NCBI GenBank assembly: GCA_963596005.1
Contig: CAVBJF010000006.1
Span: 8,746-72,745, forward strand
Length of the DNA stretch: 64,000 bases
Source: Gallibacter pasteurianus_A
GTDB lineage: Bacteria; Bacillota; Clostridia; Peptostreptococcales; Anaerovoracaceae
Reading direction: 5' to 3'
Shown here: in pieces, positions 42,027 through 52,466 of the stretch
Layout of the letters: each line of letters begins with the position of its first letter
Numbering within the stretch: the stretch's first letter is position 1
Made by a program: the position numbers and the translations under genes
Notes under the pieces: model-generated
What the model saw: the letters and a program-made list of their open reading frames with translations, nothing else
The model's database searches: none
What the model was told of the DNA's origin: nothing

Positions 42027-42863
42027 TCAATATGTCGGCGTAAAAGAACAATATTTTTCGCTATCGACTTTGACTGTTCCTCTCTTTATTCCTTTGCTGT
42101 AAAGGTCATATAGAATTTCCTTTAAGCTTCCATCCTCCATAATTTTTGTGAGCTCATCATAAGTACATTTTACATACAATTTATCATATACATTGCACTC
42201 GACATCATCTCCATCAACAGACACGCTCATAAAAAAGATATCCGCTTCTCCGGTCTTTTCGATTATAGTCTGTGCTTTTTTAAACGACTCTTCCTCATTT
42301 ATTTCCACGACTTTACCGCTGTCCATTTTTTTTATCGTAATACCGCCAATCTCCGTTACCTTAGGCGTTTTGGTCGAGAGGCCAAGCACTACCCCTTCTT
42401 CATCAAGTACAACATACTTATCGCCATAAGGAAGAGTCATTGCCGGTATTCTTTCTTTAATATCTATAAGAAGCGTATTTGGTAACTTTCTGTCTATCTT
42501 TATATCGCCGTAAAGCGCACTTTTTTTATGCAAATTTTTTGAAATCTTGCGCTTATTTAGGAAGAAAATATTATCGCCTTCCTTGACCCCCGCATCACTT
42601 ATCGCTTCCTCCTGCGAAATGGTATCATTGCCGGTAACTGTTATCGTTTTTATGTCAAAATAGCTAAGCGACATGATGAAGAGAACTGCGCCAATAACAA
42701 GAAGACACAGAAAAAGCTTCAAGAGATATCTTTTCTTCTTTCTCTTTTTTCGTTTTTTTGTATCATCGGGTTGCTCCTGCAAAGGCATTTGCAACTCTTC
42801 TTTTGATTCTTCCTGCCATCCATATGGCATTTCTTGTGTTTTCCTCGCCATTTTTTCAATCAT
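42027..42863 (-). CDS. ftsQ: Cell-division protein FtsQ/DivIB
   Basis: 278 residues. A basic cytoplasmic N terminus (KKRKKRKKKRYLLK) is followed by one membrane helix (residues about 47-67) and a POTRA-type domain (YFDIKTITVTGNDTISQEEA), then a beta domain with LPNTLLIDIKERIPAM. Part of the FtsQLB complex at the septum. It overlaps murG by 8 bp and is the last gene of the dcw cluster here; ftsA and ftsZ do not follow. Confidence 0.9.
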   Translation of the reverse strand: MIEKMARKTQEMPYGWQEESKEELQMPLQEQPDDTKKRKKRKKKRYLLKLFLCLLVIGAVLFIMSLSYFDIKTITVTGNDTISQEEAISDAGVKEGDNIFFLNKRKISKNLHKKSALYGDIKIDRKLPNTLLIDIKERIPAMTLPYGDKYVVLDEEGVVLGLSTKTPKVTEIGGITIKKMDSGKVVEINEEESFKKAQTIIEKTGEADIFFMSVSVDGDDVECNVYDKLYVKCTYDELTKIMEDGSLKEILYDLYSKGIKRGTVKVDSEKYCSFTPTY

Positions 42864-43953
42864 TTATGATGCTATAATATATGATATCCGCCGCATCAAG
42901 TGGTGCGCACTTGCGAGCGTTAATAGACATTTCCTCTCTTTTCTCCTCGTCGTTATGCAGCTCCTCAACAGTCTTTAATAAAATACCATCAACAAGGTTT
43001 TTCTCCTCTATCAAAACTCCGCCCTCCTTATCGGCAATTGCCTTTGCGTTAAACATTTGATGATTGCCGGTAACATTTGGAGACGGAATTAAAATTGACG
43101 GTACGCCGCAAACTGCAATTTCAGAAACAGCAAGCGCACCGCTCCTTGAAATCACCACATCTGCCGCCGAAAGGTAATATTGCATGTCATTTATGTACTC
43201 GAGTATCTGTATGTTGTCGGCAAGCGTAATACCTCTGTCGTCTATTTCCTTTAGCACAGCCTTATAATATCGCTTCCCTGTAGCAAAAAAGACCCTTGTT
43301 TTTGCCATCCTATTATATTTTTCTATAACGTCCAACATAGCCCTGTTCATTTTTATGGCACCTTGGCTACCTCCAAATGAAAGAACAACAAAATCATCGT
43401 CTTCTATTTTTAATTTTTTTCTTGAATCAGCCTTATTTACATCAAAAAATGCATCTCGCACAGGATTCCCCGAAACAATATGTTTTTTTGGTTGTTTAAA
43501 ATATTTTTCGCCTTCCTCAAAGCCTAAAAAAACAGTGTTTACATATTTTTCTAAAATTTTATTTGTAAGCCCCGGCACAGCGTTTTGCTCGTGAATATAT
43601 GTTTTAATCCCCATTTTTGCAGCAAGCTTTACTACACTGCCACAGACATATCCGCCGGTACCTATGACAACATCAGGCTTAAAAGCCTCAATTATCTTTT
43701 TAGCCTGTTTTTTACCTTTTCTATAATCTCTTGCTACTTTTATATTTTTGACAATGCTTTTTCTGTTTATGCCACTTGCTGTTATAAATTTTATATCATA
43801 TCCGTTTTTTGGTACGAGTTCCTTTTCGAGTCCATGCATCGTACCAACGAATAAAATCTCTGAGTCAAAAGTCCTCTCTTTGATCCTATCTGCTATTGCA
43901 ATTGCCGGATAAATGTGGCCTCCTGTACCGCCGCCTGCCATTATAACTCTCAT
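42856..43953 (-). CDS. murG: UDP-GlcNAc lipid I transferase MurG
   Basis: 365-residue glycosyltransferase that makes lipid II. The N-terminal glycine loop MAGGGTGGHIYPAIA and the C-terminal UDP-GlcNAc site (SRSGALAVSEIAVCGVPSILIP) are present. I choose the ATG at 43953 (MRVIMAGGG), with AGGTGA ahead; two earlier in-frame starts (GTG 43962, ATG 43959) overlap the ftsW stop, so 43959 is also possible. Confidence 0.95.
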   Translation of the reverse strand: MRVIMAGGGTGGHIYPAIAIADRIKERTFDSEILFVGTMHGLEKELVPKNGYDIKFITASGINRKSIVKNIKVARDYRKGKKQAKKIIEAFKPDVVIGTGGYVCGSVVKLAAKMGIKTYIHEQNAVPGLTNKILEKYVNTVFLGFEEGEKYFKQPKKHIVSGNPVRDAFFDVNKADSRKKLKIEDDDFVVLSFGGSQGAIKMNRAMLDVIEKYNRMAKTRVFFATGKRYYKAVLKEIDDRGITLADNIQILEYINDMQYYLSAADVVISRSGALAVSEIAVCGVPSILIPSPNVTGNHQMFNAKAIADKEGGVLIEEKNLVDGILLKTVEELHNDEEKREEMSINARKCAPLDAADIIYYSIIND

Positions 43954-43958
43954 TCCCA

Positions 43959-45215
43959 TCACCTAGTAAAATATATCCTTTCCCGTTGATCAAGACGCTG
44001 CGCTATAACTTCTTCTTCCTTTTTGACGTGCCTTGATATGTTTAATACGATGCCTATTCCTACACCAAATACGAGCATTGCGTTTCCTCCATAACTGATA
44101 AATGGAAGTGCAACGCCTGTCGCCGGCATCGATGATGTAACTATTGCTATATTAAATAAAAGCTGTATCCCTATCAGCATAATAATTCCGCTTCCCACAA
44201 GCATTCCAAATCTGTCAGGTGCTTTTAGGCAAATCCTAAGACCTCTCCATATTAGCAGGGCGAAGACGGCTACAAGTGCAAGTATCCCTAAAAATCCAAG
44301 TTCCTCGCCTATTACCGCAAGAATAAAGTCGTTTTGAGGTTCCGGCAAATAAAGGGTTTTTTGTATACTATTTCCAAGTCCCTTGCCAAACAATTTGCCT
44401 GAACCAAGTGCCATAAGCGACTGTACCACCTGAAACGAATCTCCTTGAGGATCGTCAAACGGATGTAAAAATGTCGTAACCCTCGCAAGTTGATAGCTCC
44501 CGCCTTTAAATATATAAAGCAATGCACCGGCAGCTCCGGCACCTATAATTGTCATAAAATATCTCATTTTAACACCGGCAACAAACATAATGGCTACTAT
44601 GATTGCAACCACAGTTATTGCTGTCGATAAGTTTGGCTGCTTTATGATAAGCCCTCCGTATATCGCAGCTACCGCAAAAAGCGGCAGTATCGACTCCGTC
44701 AACGAATTTACATCCAAATTCTTTCTGCGCGAAAGAAATCCTGCTGTAAATATTATCGCCGCGATTTTTGCTATCTCACCCGGCATTATAGTGATAATCT
44801 TTAGATCTATCCATCGCACAGCGCCCTTTGTTTCCTTGCCAAGTGGCGTAAATAGCAAAAGCAAAAGCACTATGCTTAAAATAAAAATTATTTTATAATA
44901 TTTTTTGTATATGTTGTAATCGATATATGAAAATATAAACATGCATGCCGCACTGGCAGCCGCCCATATTATAGCTTTTATCAGGTAAGAATATGGTCTG
45001 CCGTATTGATCCATAGACCAATAATAACTCGCGCTAAATATCATAATTACGCCAAATGTCATAAGCGCAAGTGTCAATAATACCAACGGAAAATCAACCC
45101 CCGGCACATGTTCCTTGACTGCTCTTACAAATTTATTGCTCTGAGCCTTTTTCTTTTTTAAAGATGCTTCTAAGCTTTTCTTTTTTTCATTTATTTTTTT
45201 AGACTTTCTACGCAT
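43959..45215 (-). CDS. ftsW: Peptidoglycan polymerase FtsW (SEDS family)
   Basis: 418 residues. A charged N terminus of about 35 residues is followed by about ten membrane helices. SEDS signatures are seen (VDFPLVLLTLALMTFGVIMIFSAS opening; IGEELGFLGILAL; SSMPATGVALPFISYGGNAM). It polymerises septal glycan with the PBP below. It overlaps murD by 25 bp. In clostridia an SpoVE-like paralogue is an alternative name; its place in the dcw cluster favours FtsW. Confidence 0.92.
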   Translation of the reverse strand: MRRKSKKINEKKKSLEASLKKKKAQSNKFVRAVKEHVPGVDFPLVLLTLALMTFGVIMIFSASYYWSMDQYGRPYSYLIKAIIWAAASAACMFIFSYIDYNIYKKYYKIIFILSIVLLLLLFTPLGKETKGAVRWIDLKIITIMPGEIAKIAAIIFTAGFLSRRKNLDVNSLTESILPLFAVAAIYGGLIIKQPNLSTAITVVAIIVAIMFVAGVKMRYFMTIIGAGAAGALLYIFKGGSYQLARVTTFLHPFDDPQGDSFQVVQSLMALGSGKLFGKGLGNSIQKTLYLPEPQNDFILAVIGEELGFLGILALVAVFALLIWRGLRICLKAPDRFGMLVGSGIIMLIGIQLLFNIAIVTSSMPATGVALPFISYGGNAMLVFGVGIGIVLNISRHVKKEEEVIAQRLDQRERIYFTR

Positions 45216-46567
45216 TCCTTAAAATCCCTGCCTCGCTCCTCGAAGCTCTTGTACATATCCCAGCTCGCACATGCCGGTGACAACAAAACGGTGTCCCCTT
45301 TTTCTGCGCATCTGTATGCCTCCTCAACGCAAGCTTTCATATCCTTAACTATAATAGTATTTTTATATCCCTTTTTCTCTGCGGTCGCCTTTATTTTCCC
45401 GGCTGTCGCTCCAAGCAAAACAACTTGTTTTACTTTGTCCCCGAAGCTGTCAATAAAATCGCTATAGTCTGCATTTTTATCATATCCGCCTGCTATCAAA
45501 ATTATCGGTGTTTTTATCGCCTCTATCGCTTTGATTGCCGCATCTGTATTTGTACCCTTTGAATCATTTACAAAGCTAATGCCATTTATCTCTCCAACAG
45601 GCTCAAGTCTATGTTCTACCCCTTTAAACTCTTTTAAGGTCTTTGCGACCGTATCGACATCAACTCCCGCAAAATAAGCAATCGCTGTCGCCGCAAGCGC
45701 ATTTTCGAGGTTATGTGCTCCCGGAATGCCCACTTCGCCTGTTTTACAAACTTCCAAAAGCTCCTCTTCTTCATTTATCAAAACGATTTTTTCGTCCTGC
45801 ACAAATGCTCCAAATTTCAAAGGCTCGATTCTGCTAAACGGAACTACCTTTGTTTTCATCCCCGACACCAATGCGAGAGCCTCTTTATCATCAAAATTGA
45901 TAACGGCATAATCGCCATCAGCTTGATTTAGCATAATATTTGCCTTCGCCTTGCCATAGTTAGCCATAGTCTTATGTCTGTCCATATGATCCTCTGTAAG
46001 ATTTAGTATTGCCGAAACAAATGGTCTGAATTCTTTTATGCTTTCAAGCTGGAAGCTACTTACTTCAGTGACAAGCCAAGTGTCCTCAAAGGAATCCATC
46101 GCCTCTGATATAACAGGATTTCCTATGTTACCGACAACTCTTGTATCACGCTTAGCATTTTTCATAATTTCTCCCACAAGCGTTGTGGTCGTAGTTTTGC
46201 CGTTTGTACCTGTAATAGCCACAAATTTGCCGTCCGTACACCTATATGCCAACTCCAGTTCGCCGATTATCTCTGCTCCATCTTGTTCGGCTTTTTTTAC
46301 GAATGGCATGTCAAGCGGAATCCCCGGACTTAAGATGAGCATGTCAAAAATCGACATATCTTCGGGTATCTCGTTTAGATAGCACTTTACATTTCGTCTC
46401 TCTAAAAATTCTACTTCCTCAGGCGTCAGTTGCTCTTTCGATTTTGAATCCTGCAAAAACAGACTTGCCTCGCCTGTGCTGAGAGCATTTATAGCCGCCT
46501 TTCCCGATCTTCCAAAACCGACGACTAAAATATTTTTTCCCCATAATGTATCGATATATTTATTCAT
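45191..46567 (-). CDS. murD: UDP-MurNAc-L-alanine:D-glutamate ligase MurD
   Basis: 458 residues. The first fold has VVGFGRSGKAA, the ATP loop is AITGTNGKTTTTTLVGE, and the central block has NLTEDHMDRHKTMANYG. I start at MNKYIDTLWG (46567) with AGGAGATATT ahead. The extension to 46606 overlaps mraY and has no site. It adds D-glutamate to the stem peptide. Confidence 0.95.
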   Translation of the reverse strand: MNKYIDTLWGKNILVVGFGRSGKAAINALSTGEASLFLQDSKSKEQLTPEEVEFLERRNVKCYLNEIPEDMSIFDMLILSPGIPLDMPFVKKAEQDGAEIIGELELAYRCTDGKFVAITGTNGKTTTTTLVGEIMKNAKRDTRVVGNIGNPVISEAMDSFEDTWLVTEVSSFQLESIKEFRPFVSAILNLTEDHMDRHKTMANYGKAKANIMLNQADGDYAVINFDDKEALALVSGMKTKVVPFSRIEPLKFGAFVQDEKIVLINEEEELLEVCKTGEVGIPGAHNLENALAATAIAYFAGVDVDTVAKTLKEFKGVEHRLEPVGEINGISFVNDSKGTNTDAAIKAIEAIKTPIILIAGGYDKNADYSDFIDSFGDKVKQVVLLGATAGKIKATAEKKGYKNTIIVKDMKACVEEAYRCAEKGDTVLLSPACASWDMYKSFEERGRDFKECVESLKK

Positions 46568-46575
46568 AATATCTC

Positions 46576-47550
46576 CTATGCAAATAATATGGCTATCACG
46601 CAGCATATTAGCGTGATTACCCAGAATAGCAAAACGACTTTCCTTTCGTGCATACCACTTTCTTCAAAATGGTGGTGCAATGGTGCCATTTTAAATAATC
46701 TCTTTCCCTTAGTTGCCTTAAAATACCCCACCTGTAAAATGACTGATAGCGTTTCAAGAACATATATAAGGCCTGCTATCGGCAGTAAAAACTCCATTCG
46801 CATCATAAATGCCGCAACAGTTATACCGCCTCCTATGGCAAGAGAACCTGTGTCGCCCATAAATATCTTTGCAGGGTTTTTATTAAATACTAAAAATCCC
46901 ATACACGCACCACAAAGGGCTGCGAACATAAGCCCGCCTTGTAAATATCCTATTCTATCAGCCACATAACACATATGAGCTGCAACTATCATCGTTACTC
47001 CTGCGGCCAGTCCGTCAAGGCCGTCTGTAAGATTGACTCCATTTGTCATTGCCAATATAGTAAATACCACAAATGGGATATACCATATACCAAAGTCCAC
47101 ATACACCTTGACAAATGGAATATATACACTTGTGCCTATATGGGAGAAAAACGCCATATATATAGCTATTACAAGTGCAAATATAAATTGGAGTCCAAAT
47201 TTTTGAAGTGGCTTTAGCCCCTCATTCTGTTTTTTTATTACCTTTAGGTAATCGTCAAAAAATCCGATTGCCCCAAAAAATATCAAACCGCTCAGGCAGA
47301 CAATCATATCTGTCATACCGCTTTTGCTGATATTTCCCACTGTAGCCGCTATAACTACTGCAATTATTATAGCAATACCACCCATCGATGGAGTGCCGCC
47401 TTTTTTTAAATGCGATTGAGGCCCGTCCTCTCTTATATTTTGTCCCATCTGCTTAGCTTTTAAGACGGGAATTATTTTTTGTGTAACCATAAATGCTATA
47501 AGGAAAGCTAAAAGTCCGGTCAGCATTATATCGGCCGCAAATGAGCTCAT
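46576..47550 (-). CDS. mraY: Phospho-MurNAc-pentapeptide transferase MraY
   Basis: 324 residues, about ten helices; the Mg/catalytic motifs NGVNLTDGLDGLA and FMGDTGSLA, plus HHHFE near the end, are intact. It makes lipid I on undecaprenyl phosphate. It begins 3 bp after murF. Confidence 0.95.
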   Translation of the reverse strand: MSSFAADIMLTGLLAFLIAFMVTQKIIPVLKAKQMGQNIREDGPQSHLKKGGTPSMGGIAIIIAVVIAATVGNISKSGMTDMIVCLSGLIFFGAIGFFDDYLKVIKKQNEGLKPLQKFGLQFIFALVIAIYMAFFSHIGTSVYIPFVKVYVDFGIWYIPFVVFTILAMTNGVNLTDGLDGLAAGVTMIVAAHMCYVADRIGYLQGGLMFAALCGACMGFLVFNKNPAKIFMGDTGSLAIGGGITVAAFMMRMEFLLPIAGLIYVLETLSVILQVGYFKATKGKRLFKMAPLHHHFEESGMHERKVVLLFWVITLICCVIAILFA

Positions 47551-47552
47551 TT

Positions 47553-48980
47553 TTACCTCTCTCTTTCTATGTTTTGTAGGATTTCTAAAACTACACGCTC
47601 AAGCTTCATACCTCGTGACGCCTTGACGAGTACCACATCACCCTTTTTAAAGCTGATCCTGCCTTCATTAAGCGCTTCTACAATTTCTTCTGTCGTTTTG
47701 AAATTGTTTTCCTTTGATATGTTTTGTGCAAGTTCTCCTACGCTATATACTATGTCTGCATTTTCTCTTGCAATATCGCCTATCCGGCTGTGAAATTCTC
47801 TTTCGTTTTCACCGAGTTCAAACATATCTCCTAAAATTGCGATATGTCTTTTGGCATTTATACCTGCAAGAGTTCGCAAAGCCGCCCTCATCGAATCAGG
47901 GCTGGCATTATATGTATCGTCTATTATTTTGATACCGTTTTTCTCTTGTATGTTTAGCCTTTTACCTGTGATTTGAAGCTTTGCAAGGCCGCGTTTTGCT
48001 TCGTTTATACTAACTCCGAATTGGCGAGCTGTTGCTATCGCAAGTGCGGCATTTAAAGCATTATGCCTTCCTGCAACCGGCAATTTTATGTTTTCTGTTT
48101 GTTTTGTATCTTTTCCGTCCAATTGATACGACAAGTCAAAGGAAATATTACCATTATCATCGGCTGCGATATTTTTTACTAAATAGTCACAAGAGTTTTT
48201 CTCGCCTACTGTTATAATATTAAAATTTTTATCAATATTTTTTCGTATGTTTTCCTTGTTTAAAAACTCATCATCTTCGCAAATAACCAGTATATCCTCT
48301 TCGCTAAAATAATTTGTAATTTCCATTTTGGCATCAAAGATTGCCTGCCTTGTGCCAAGGCGCTCAAGATGTGAAACCCCTATATTTGTCACAGCTGCCA
48401 CGCTGGGCCTCACTATCCTTGCCATAATATCGATCTCACCGGGTCTATCCATTCCCATCTCTATAACAGCCGCCTGCGTATCAGGCTCAAGCGTCATAAT
48501 TGTAAGAGGTACTCCGACAGTCGTATTAAAATTGCCCTCGTTTTTTACAGTCCTGAGCTTCTCGCTCATTATATAGTATATCATATCTCGCGTCGTAGTT
48601 TTACCGGTGCTGCCTGTTACCGCAATTTTTTTTAGGCTCAAACTGTCTATATAATTTTTTGCTAAAGCTTGTAGCGCCCTTTGGCTGTCTTGCACTTTTA
48701 TCAAAGGCACTTTAGCTCTTTTATCGTTTTTTATAACCTCTGTTTTCAAAAAAGTTTTTATTTTTGCATCATCATCTGCTATAACACCGCTACATCCACT
48801 TTCAATCGCATTAACAATGAAATCATGACCATCAAAAGCATCGCCCTTTATCGCCACAAAGAGAAACCCCGGTTTTGCCAATCTCGAATCTTGACAAACT
48901 CCGATGATATCGGCGCTTTGTCCCGTAATAAGCTTGCCTCCTGTTATTTTTACTACATCCTCTGTGCTTATCGTCCTCAT
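47553..48980 (-). CDS. murF: UDP-MurNAc-tripeptide:D-Ala-D-Ala ligase MurF
   Basis: 475 residues. The ATP loop is AVTGSTGKTTTRDM and further family blocks follow (EMGMDRPGEID; DDTYNASPDSM). It completes the cytoplasmic pentapeptide. It sits between the PBP gene and mraY, the usual order without murE, which must lie elsewhere. Its ribosome site is weak. Confidence 0.94.
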   Translation of the reverse strand: MRTISTEDVVKITGGKLITGQSADIIGVCQDSRLAKPGFLFVAIKGDAFDGHDFIVNAIESGCSGVIADDDAKIKTFLKTEVIKNDKRAKVPLIKVQDSQRALQALAKNYIDSLSLKKIAVTGSTGKTTTRDMIYYIMSEKLRTVKNEGNFNTTVGVPLTIMTLEPDTQAAVIEMGMDRPGEIDIMARIVRPSVAAVTNIGVSHLERLGTRQAIFDAKMEITNYFSEEDILVICEDDEFLNKENIRKNIDKNFNIITVGEKNSCDYLVKNIAADDNGNISFDLSYQLDGKDTKQTENIKLPVAGRHNALNAALAIATARQFGVSINEAKRGLAKLQITGKRLNIQEKNGIKIIDDTYNASPDSMRAALRTLAGINAKRHIAILGDMFELGENEREFHSRIGDIARENADIVYSVGELAQNISKENNFKTTEEIVEALNEGRISFKKGDVVLVKASRGMKLERVVLEILQNIERER

Positions 48981-48989
48981 TTTTAGCTC

Positions 48990-51008
48990 TTACTCCCTAT
49001 ATAAGTAGACTATGCCATTTTTGTTTGTCTTGTCGCCGGATTTTGGATATTGATCTTTTACTACAAACTCCGACTCTGTTTTCATCTCCGGTGAAATTAT
49101 ATATTTTAAGCCTTTTTTGCTCAATATCTTCTTTGCCTCGCTTAACTTCTTGCCTGTCACATTTGGTACGCTCACAGTTTCTGTCGAAGATGTCGTTTTA
49201 TCACTTTCGCTGTAATTTGGCTTTATGTCCGCATATTTCAAGATTTTTTCTAAAAGCTTAGATGACTCAGGCGCCGCTATTGCTCCTCCGTGTGCCCCGG
49301 CAGCAGGCTTGTCTATAATATACAAAATAGTATATTCCGGGTCGTCTATCGGTACCATTCCGACAAAAGACGCTATTACATCATCAGTATATCCGCCTTT
49401 TTCCTTATCAACGACTTCAGATGTACCGGTCTTCCCTCCGACCCTATATCCTGCTACTTTCGCTTTTTGAGTCGTATTCTCTACAACGCCCTCCATTATA
49501 GTGAGCATCTCTGTTGCCGTTTCCTCAGAAACCGCCTGCCTTACAGTTTTTGGTTTTATTGTCTCCGTAGTCTTGCCGTCGCTATCAGTTATCTCTTTTA
49601 CTATATGCGGTTCCATCACCTTACCACCGTTACCGAGTGCCGAAACTGCTGTAATCATCTGTATCGGCGTTACTGCATTTGTCTGTCCAAAGCCCATAAC
49701 TCCAAGGTCTAGCTGTGTCGCTTTATCCTTGTTAAGAATTATCGGCGATGCTTCTCCCGGGAAGTCTATTCCTGTTTTTTCTGTCAGGCCAAATAACTCC
49801 AAATAGTCATAAAACTTGTCTTTACCAAGCCTTAACGCAAGCTGCATAAACACCGGGTTGCACGAATTATATACGCTCTCATACAAGTTTTCAGTGCCAT
49901 GAGTTTTGCCATAGCTGGCGCTGACACAATTTACCTTTATGCCGGTTACCTCATAATATCCTTTACATGTAAATTTTTCGCTCTTTTTCGTAATACTCTC
50001 CTCAAGTGCCGCCGATGTGGTTATCAGCTTAACCGTTGAACCGGGTTCATAGACATCGCTTATCAGAGGATTTCTCCACATATTATTTAAATATGCCATC
50101 TGCTCAGAGGAAGAAAGCTTCGCAAATTCCTTTGCTTCCTTCTCGTCGGTTGGCACCCTCGAGTTGTTTGGATCAAAGCTTGGCGCTGATGCCATTGATA
50201 AAATTTCGCCCGTTTTAGTTTCCATAACGATACAGCTTACTCTCTCTGCACCATACTTCTCGTATGCTTCCTTTACGCTTTTTTCCGTATAATTTTGTAT
50301 TACCTGGTCGATAGTGAGCACTACATTGCTGCCGTCTTGTGGTTTATAATATTTTTCCGTGCCATCAACAAGCAAGTTGCCACTTATATCCGTGCTCTTT
50401 ACCCATCTTCCCTGTACTCCGGAAAGGTAACTATCATATGCGAGCTCTATTCCCGAAAGCCCTGTATTGTCGTCTGTCACACTGCCAAGCGTATGCGAAA
50501 GAAAATCGCCCATAGGATAATATCTTTTTACCTCTTCATTTAGGGAAACGCCTGTCAAATCCTTATTTCTTATCTCGTCTGCAGTTTCTCTGTCTACAGA
50601 CTTGCTCACCTTAAGAAGAGTCCTGCCCGCATCATCCACTTTTTTTATGAGTTCATCCTTATCCTCGCCGAGTATTTCGGCAAGTTCGCCCATTGTCTTT
50701 TCGTAATTTTCCTGCTTCTCCTCTTTGGTCTTGCCTGTCTTCATCTCGCCTGCTCTAACCCAGACCGAATACGCCTCCGTATTTACCGCAAGCTCATTGC
50801 CGTTTCTGTCATATATGCTTCCTCTTTTGGGTTTTATAACCTCATCCGAAGTCTGTTGTTCTACCGCAAGCTTGCTGAGTTCATTGCCTTTTACTATCTG
50901 CAAATAGCCTGTTCTAATGCATAATAAAAGCAAAAGAACGGCAAATATTACAAATGCCGCAATTATTCTTTTCTTATTTAAAAATGTGGAACTCTCCCGT
51001 TTACTCAT
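48990..51008 (-). CDS. Class B penicillin-binding protein (SpoVD/FtsI) with one PASTA domain
   Basis: 672 residues. A short cytoplasmic segment and one membrane helix (about 14-32) precede the dimerisation domain and transpeptidase. Active-site motifs: STVK in EPGSTVKLITT, SCN in YNSCNPVF, and KTG in GGKTGTSE. A single PASTA repeat near 610-670 (SVPNVTGKKLSEAKKILSKKG) matches the SpoVD type. It could be the main division PBP or a sporulation paralogue; its position favours the division role. Confidence 0.92.
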   Translation of the reverse strand: MSKRESSTFLNKKRIIAAFVIFAVLLLLLCIRTGYLQIVKGNELSKLAVEQQTSDEVIKPKRGSIYDRNGNELAVNTEAYSVWVRAGEMKTGKTKEEKQENYEKTMGELAEILGEDKDELIKKVDDAGRTLLKVSKSVDRETADEIRNKDLTGVSLNEEVKRYYPMGDFLSHTLGSVTDDNTGLSGIELAYDSYLSGVQGRWVKSTDISGNLLVDGTEKYYKPQDGSNVVLTIDQVIQNYTEKSVKEAYEKYGAERVSCIVMETKTGEILSMASAPSFDPNNSRVPTDEKEAKEFAKLSSSEQMAYLNNMWRNPLISDVYEPGSTVKLITTSAALEESITKKSEKFTCKGYYEVTGIKVNCVSASYGKTHGTENLYESVYNSCNPVFMQLALRLGKDKFYDYLELFGLTEKTGIDFPGEASPIILNKDKATQLDLGVMGFGQTNAVTPIQMITAVSALGNGGKVMEPHIVKEITDSDGKTTETIKPKTVRQAVSEETATEMLTIMEGVVENTTQKAKVAGYRVGGKTGTSEVVDKEKGGYTDDVIASFVGMVPIDDPEYTILYIIDKPAAGAHGGAIAAPESSKLLEKILKYADIKPNYSESDKTTSSTETVSVPNVTGKKLSEAKKILSKKGLKYIISPEMKTESEFVVKDQYPKSGDKTNKNGIVYLYRE

Positions 51009-51076
51009 AGTTTTTCTTTCTTCTTATCCCTTGCTTTGTCGCAGGCATTTTTCATTTATATAATCGGTAGTTATCG

Positions 51077-51499
51077 TTAGTTACCAAATGCCTCCTTTTT
51101 TAGGGTCTGCGCAAAATTCTTAACTTCACTCTTGCCATCCACTTGTACGAATTGCGAGCCCGATGGATAAACCATTCCAAGCTTGCCGGAAGCCGCTGCC
51201 TCAATAGTGCCGATGTTCATATTTTCTTTGATATCTACCTTTAAGGTCTGTATCTCATTTGTCAAATCTTTATTTGCTTCCTTTAGCTGATTGTTTGAAT
51301 ATTCAAGATTTGATGCAATAGCAAAACTACCAACGCTTATCACGAAAAACAGTCCGATAGCCAAAATTGCAAAGATCGTCCTTTTCTTTGCCTTGTCGCT
51401 GAACTCGACTTTCGCATTTTTTCTTTGCGCCGGCGCAGGATTTACTTGATACCTCCTGCTCGGATTGTACGAATAACTATACGCCCTTTGTGTTGCCAT
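51077..51499 (-). CDS. ftsL: FtsL-like division protein
   Basis: 140 residues. A basic N terminus of about 35 residues, one membrane helix (about 42-62), then a coiled coil (SNNQLKEANKDLTNEIQTLK). Sequence is diverged, so the name rests mostly on position between rsmH and the PBP gene and on topology. GGGGAG precedes the ATG. Confidence 0.75.
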   Translation of the reverse strand: MATQRAYSYSYNPSRRYQVNPAPAQRKNAKVEFSDKAKKRTIFAILAIGLFFVISVGSFAIASNLEYSNNQLKEANKDLTNEIQTLKVDIKENMNIGTIEAAASGKLGMVYPSGSQFVQVDGKSEVKNFAQTLKKEAFGN

Positions 51500-51530
51500 T
51501 TTAACTCCCCAATTTTCAATATTTTAATTT

Positions 51531-52466
51531 TTATATTTTTTCTATAACTCGCAGCTTTGCGCTCCTCGCTCGCGGATTTTGCTCAAGCTCAGCAATAGTC
51601 GCCACGATAGGTTTCTTAGTTATCTTCTTAATCGTCGGTCTGTTGCCACATACACACACCGGCAAATCGCTTGGGCATGTGCAAACATCTATTTTTTTTC
51701 TAAAAGCTTCCTTGACTATCCTGTCTTCAAGACTATGAAAGCTTATAATGCATAGCCTGCCACCCTCAGCTAACACATCGCAAAAATCATTTACGGCCTT
51801 TTTGAGTTTGTTAAGCTCATCGTTAACTTCTATCCTTATGGCCTGAAAGGTTCTCTTCGCAGGATGCGGTCCATCTCGTCTTGCCGAGGCCGGTATCGCT
51901 TCTTTTATGATCTCAACGAGCCTCTCTGTGTCTTTTATGGATTCTTTTTCTCTCGCACCTGCTATGAATTTTGCGATCCTACTTGCAAACTTCTCTTCAC
52001 CATATCTTTTGATGATGCTTGCAAGCTCTTTTTCGGAATAGCCATTTACGATATCGTATGCCGTCAATGCATCATTTTGATTCATCCGCATATCGAGCGG
52101 TGCCTTTTGCATGTAGGAAAATCCGCGCTCGCTATTATCGAGTTGAAAGGATGAAACTCCTAAATCAAGTAGCGCTCCGTCTATTTCTTTTATATTATTG
52201 TCGTTTAAAACTTTTTTAATATCCGCATAATTTTTTTGGATAAATATCTTTTGACATTTATACTTTTGCAACCGCTCTTCTGATGCATTTAACGCATCTA
52301 TATCCCTATCTATACCGATCAGGAGGCCGTCGTTTGCAAGCGCTTCGCAAATTGCAGAGCTGTGCCCTGCGCCGCCAAGCGTGCCATCAACATATATACC
52401 GCTTGGCTTGATGTTGAGATTTTCTATGCATTCATTTAGAAGTACAGGTTTATGACTAAATTCCAT
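51531..52466 (-). CDS. rsmH: 16S rRNA (cytosine-1402-N4) methyltransferase RsmH
   Basis: 311 residues. The SAM motif VDGTLGGAGHS and the family blocks GALLDLGVSSFQLD and RDGPHPAKRTFQAIRIEVN are intact. It begins inside the end of mraZ (11-bp overlap), as is usual. Confidence 0.97.
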   Translation of the reverse strand: MEFSHKPVLLNECIENLNIKPSGIYVDGTLGGAGHSSAICEALANDGLLIGIDRDIDALNASEERLQKYKCQKIFIQKNYADIKKVLNDNNIKEIDGALLDLGVSSFQLDNSERGFSYMQKAPLDMRMNQNDALTAYDIVNGYSEKELASIIKRYGEEKFASRIAKFIAGAREKESIKDTERLVEIIKEAIPASARRDGPHPAKRTFQAIRIEVNDELNKLKKAVNDFCDVLAEGGRLCIISFHSLEDRIVKEAFRKKIDVCTCPSDLPVCVCGNRPTIKKITKKPIVATIAELEQNPRARSAKLRVIEKI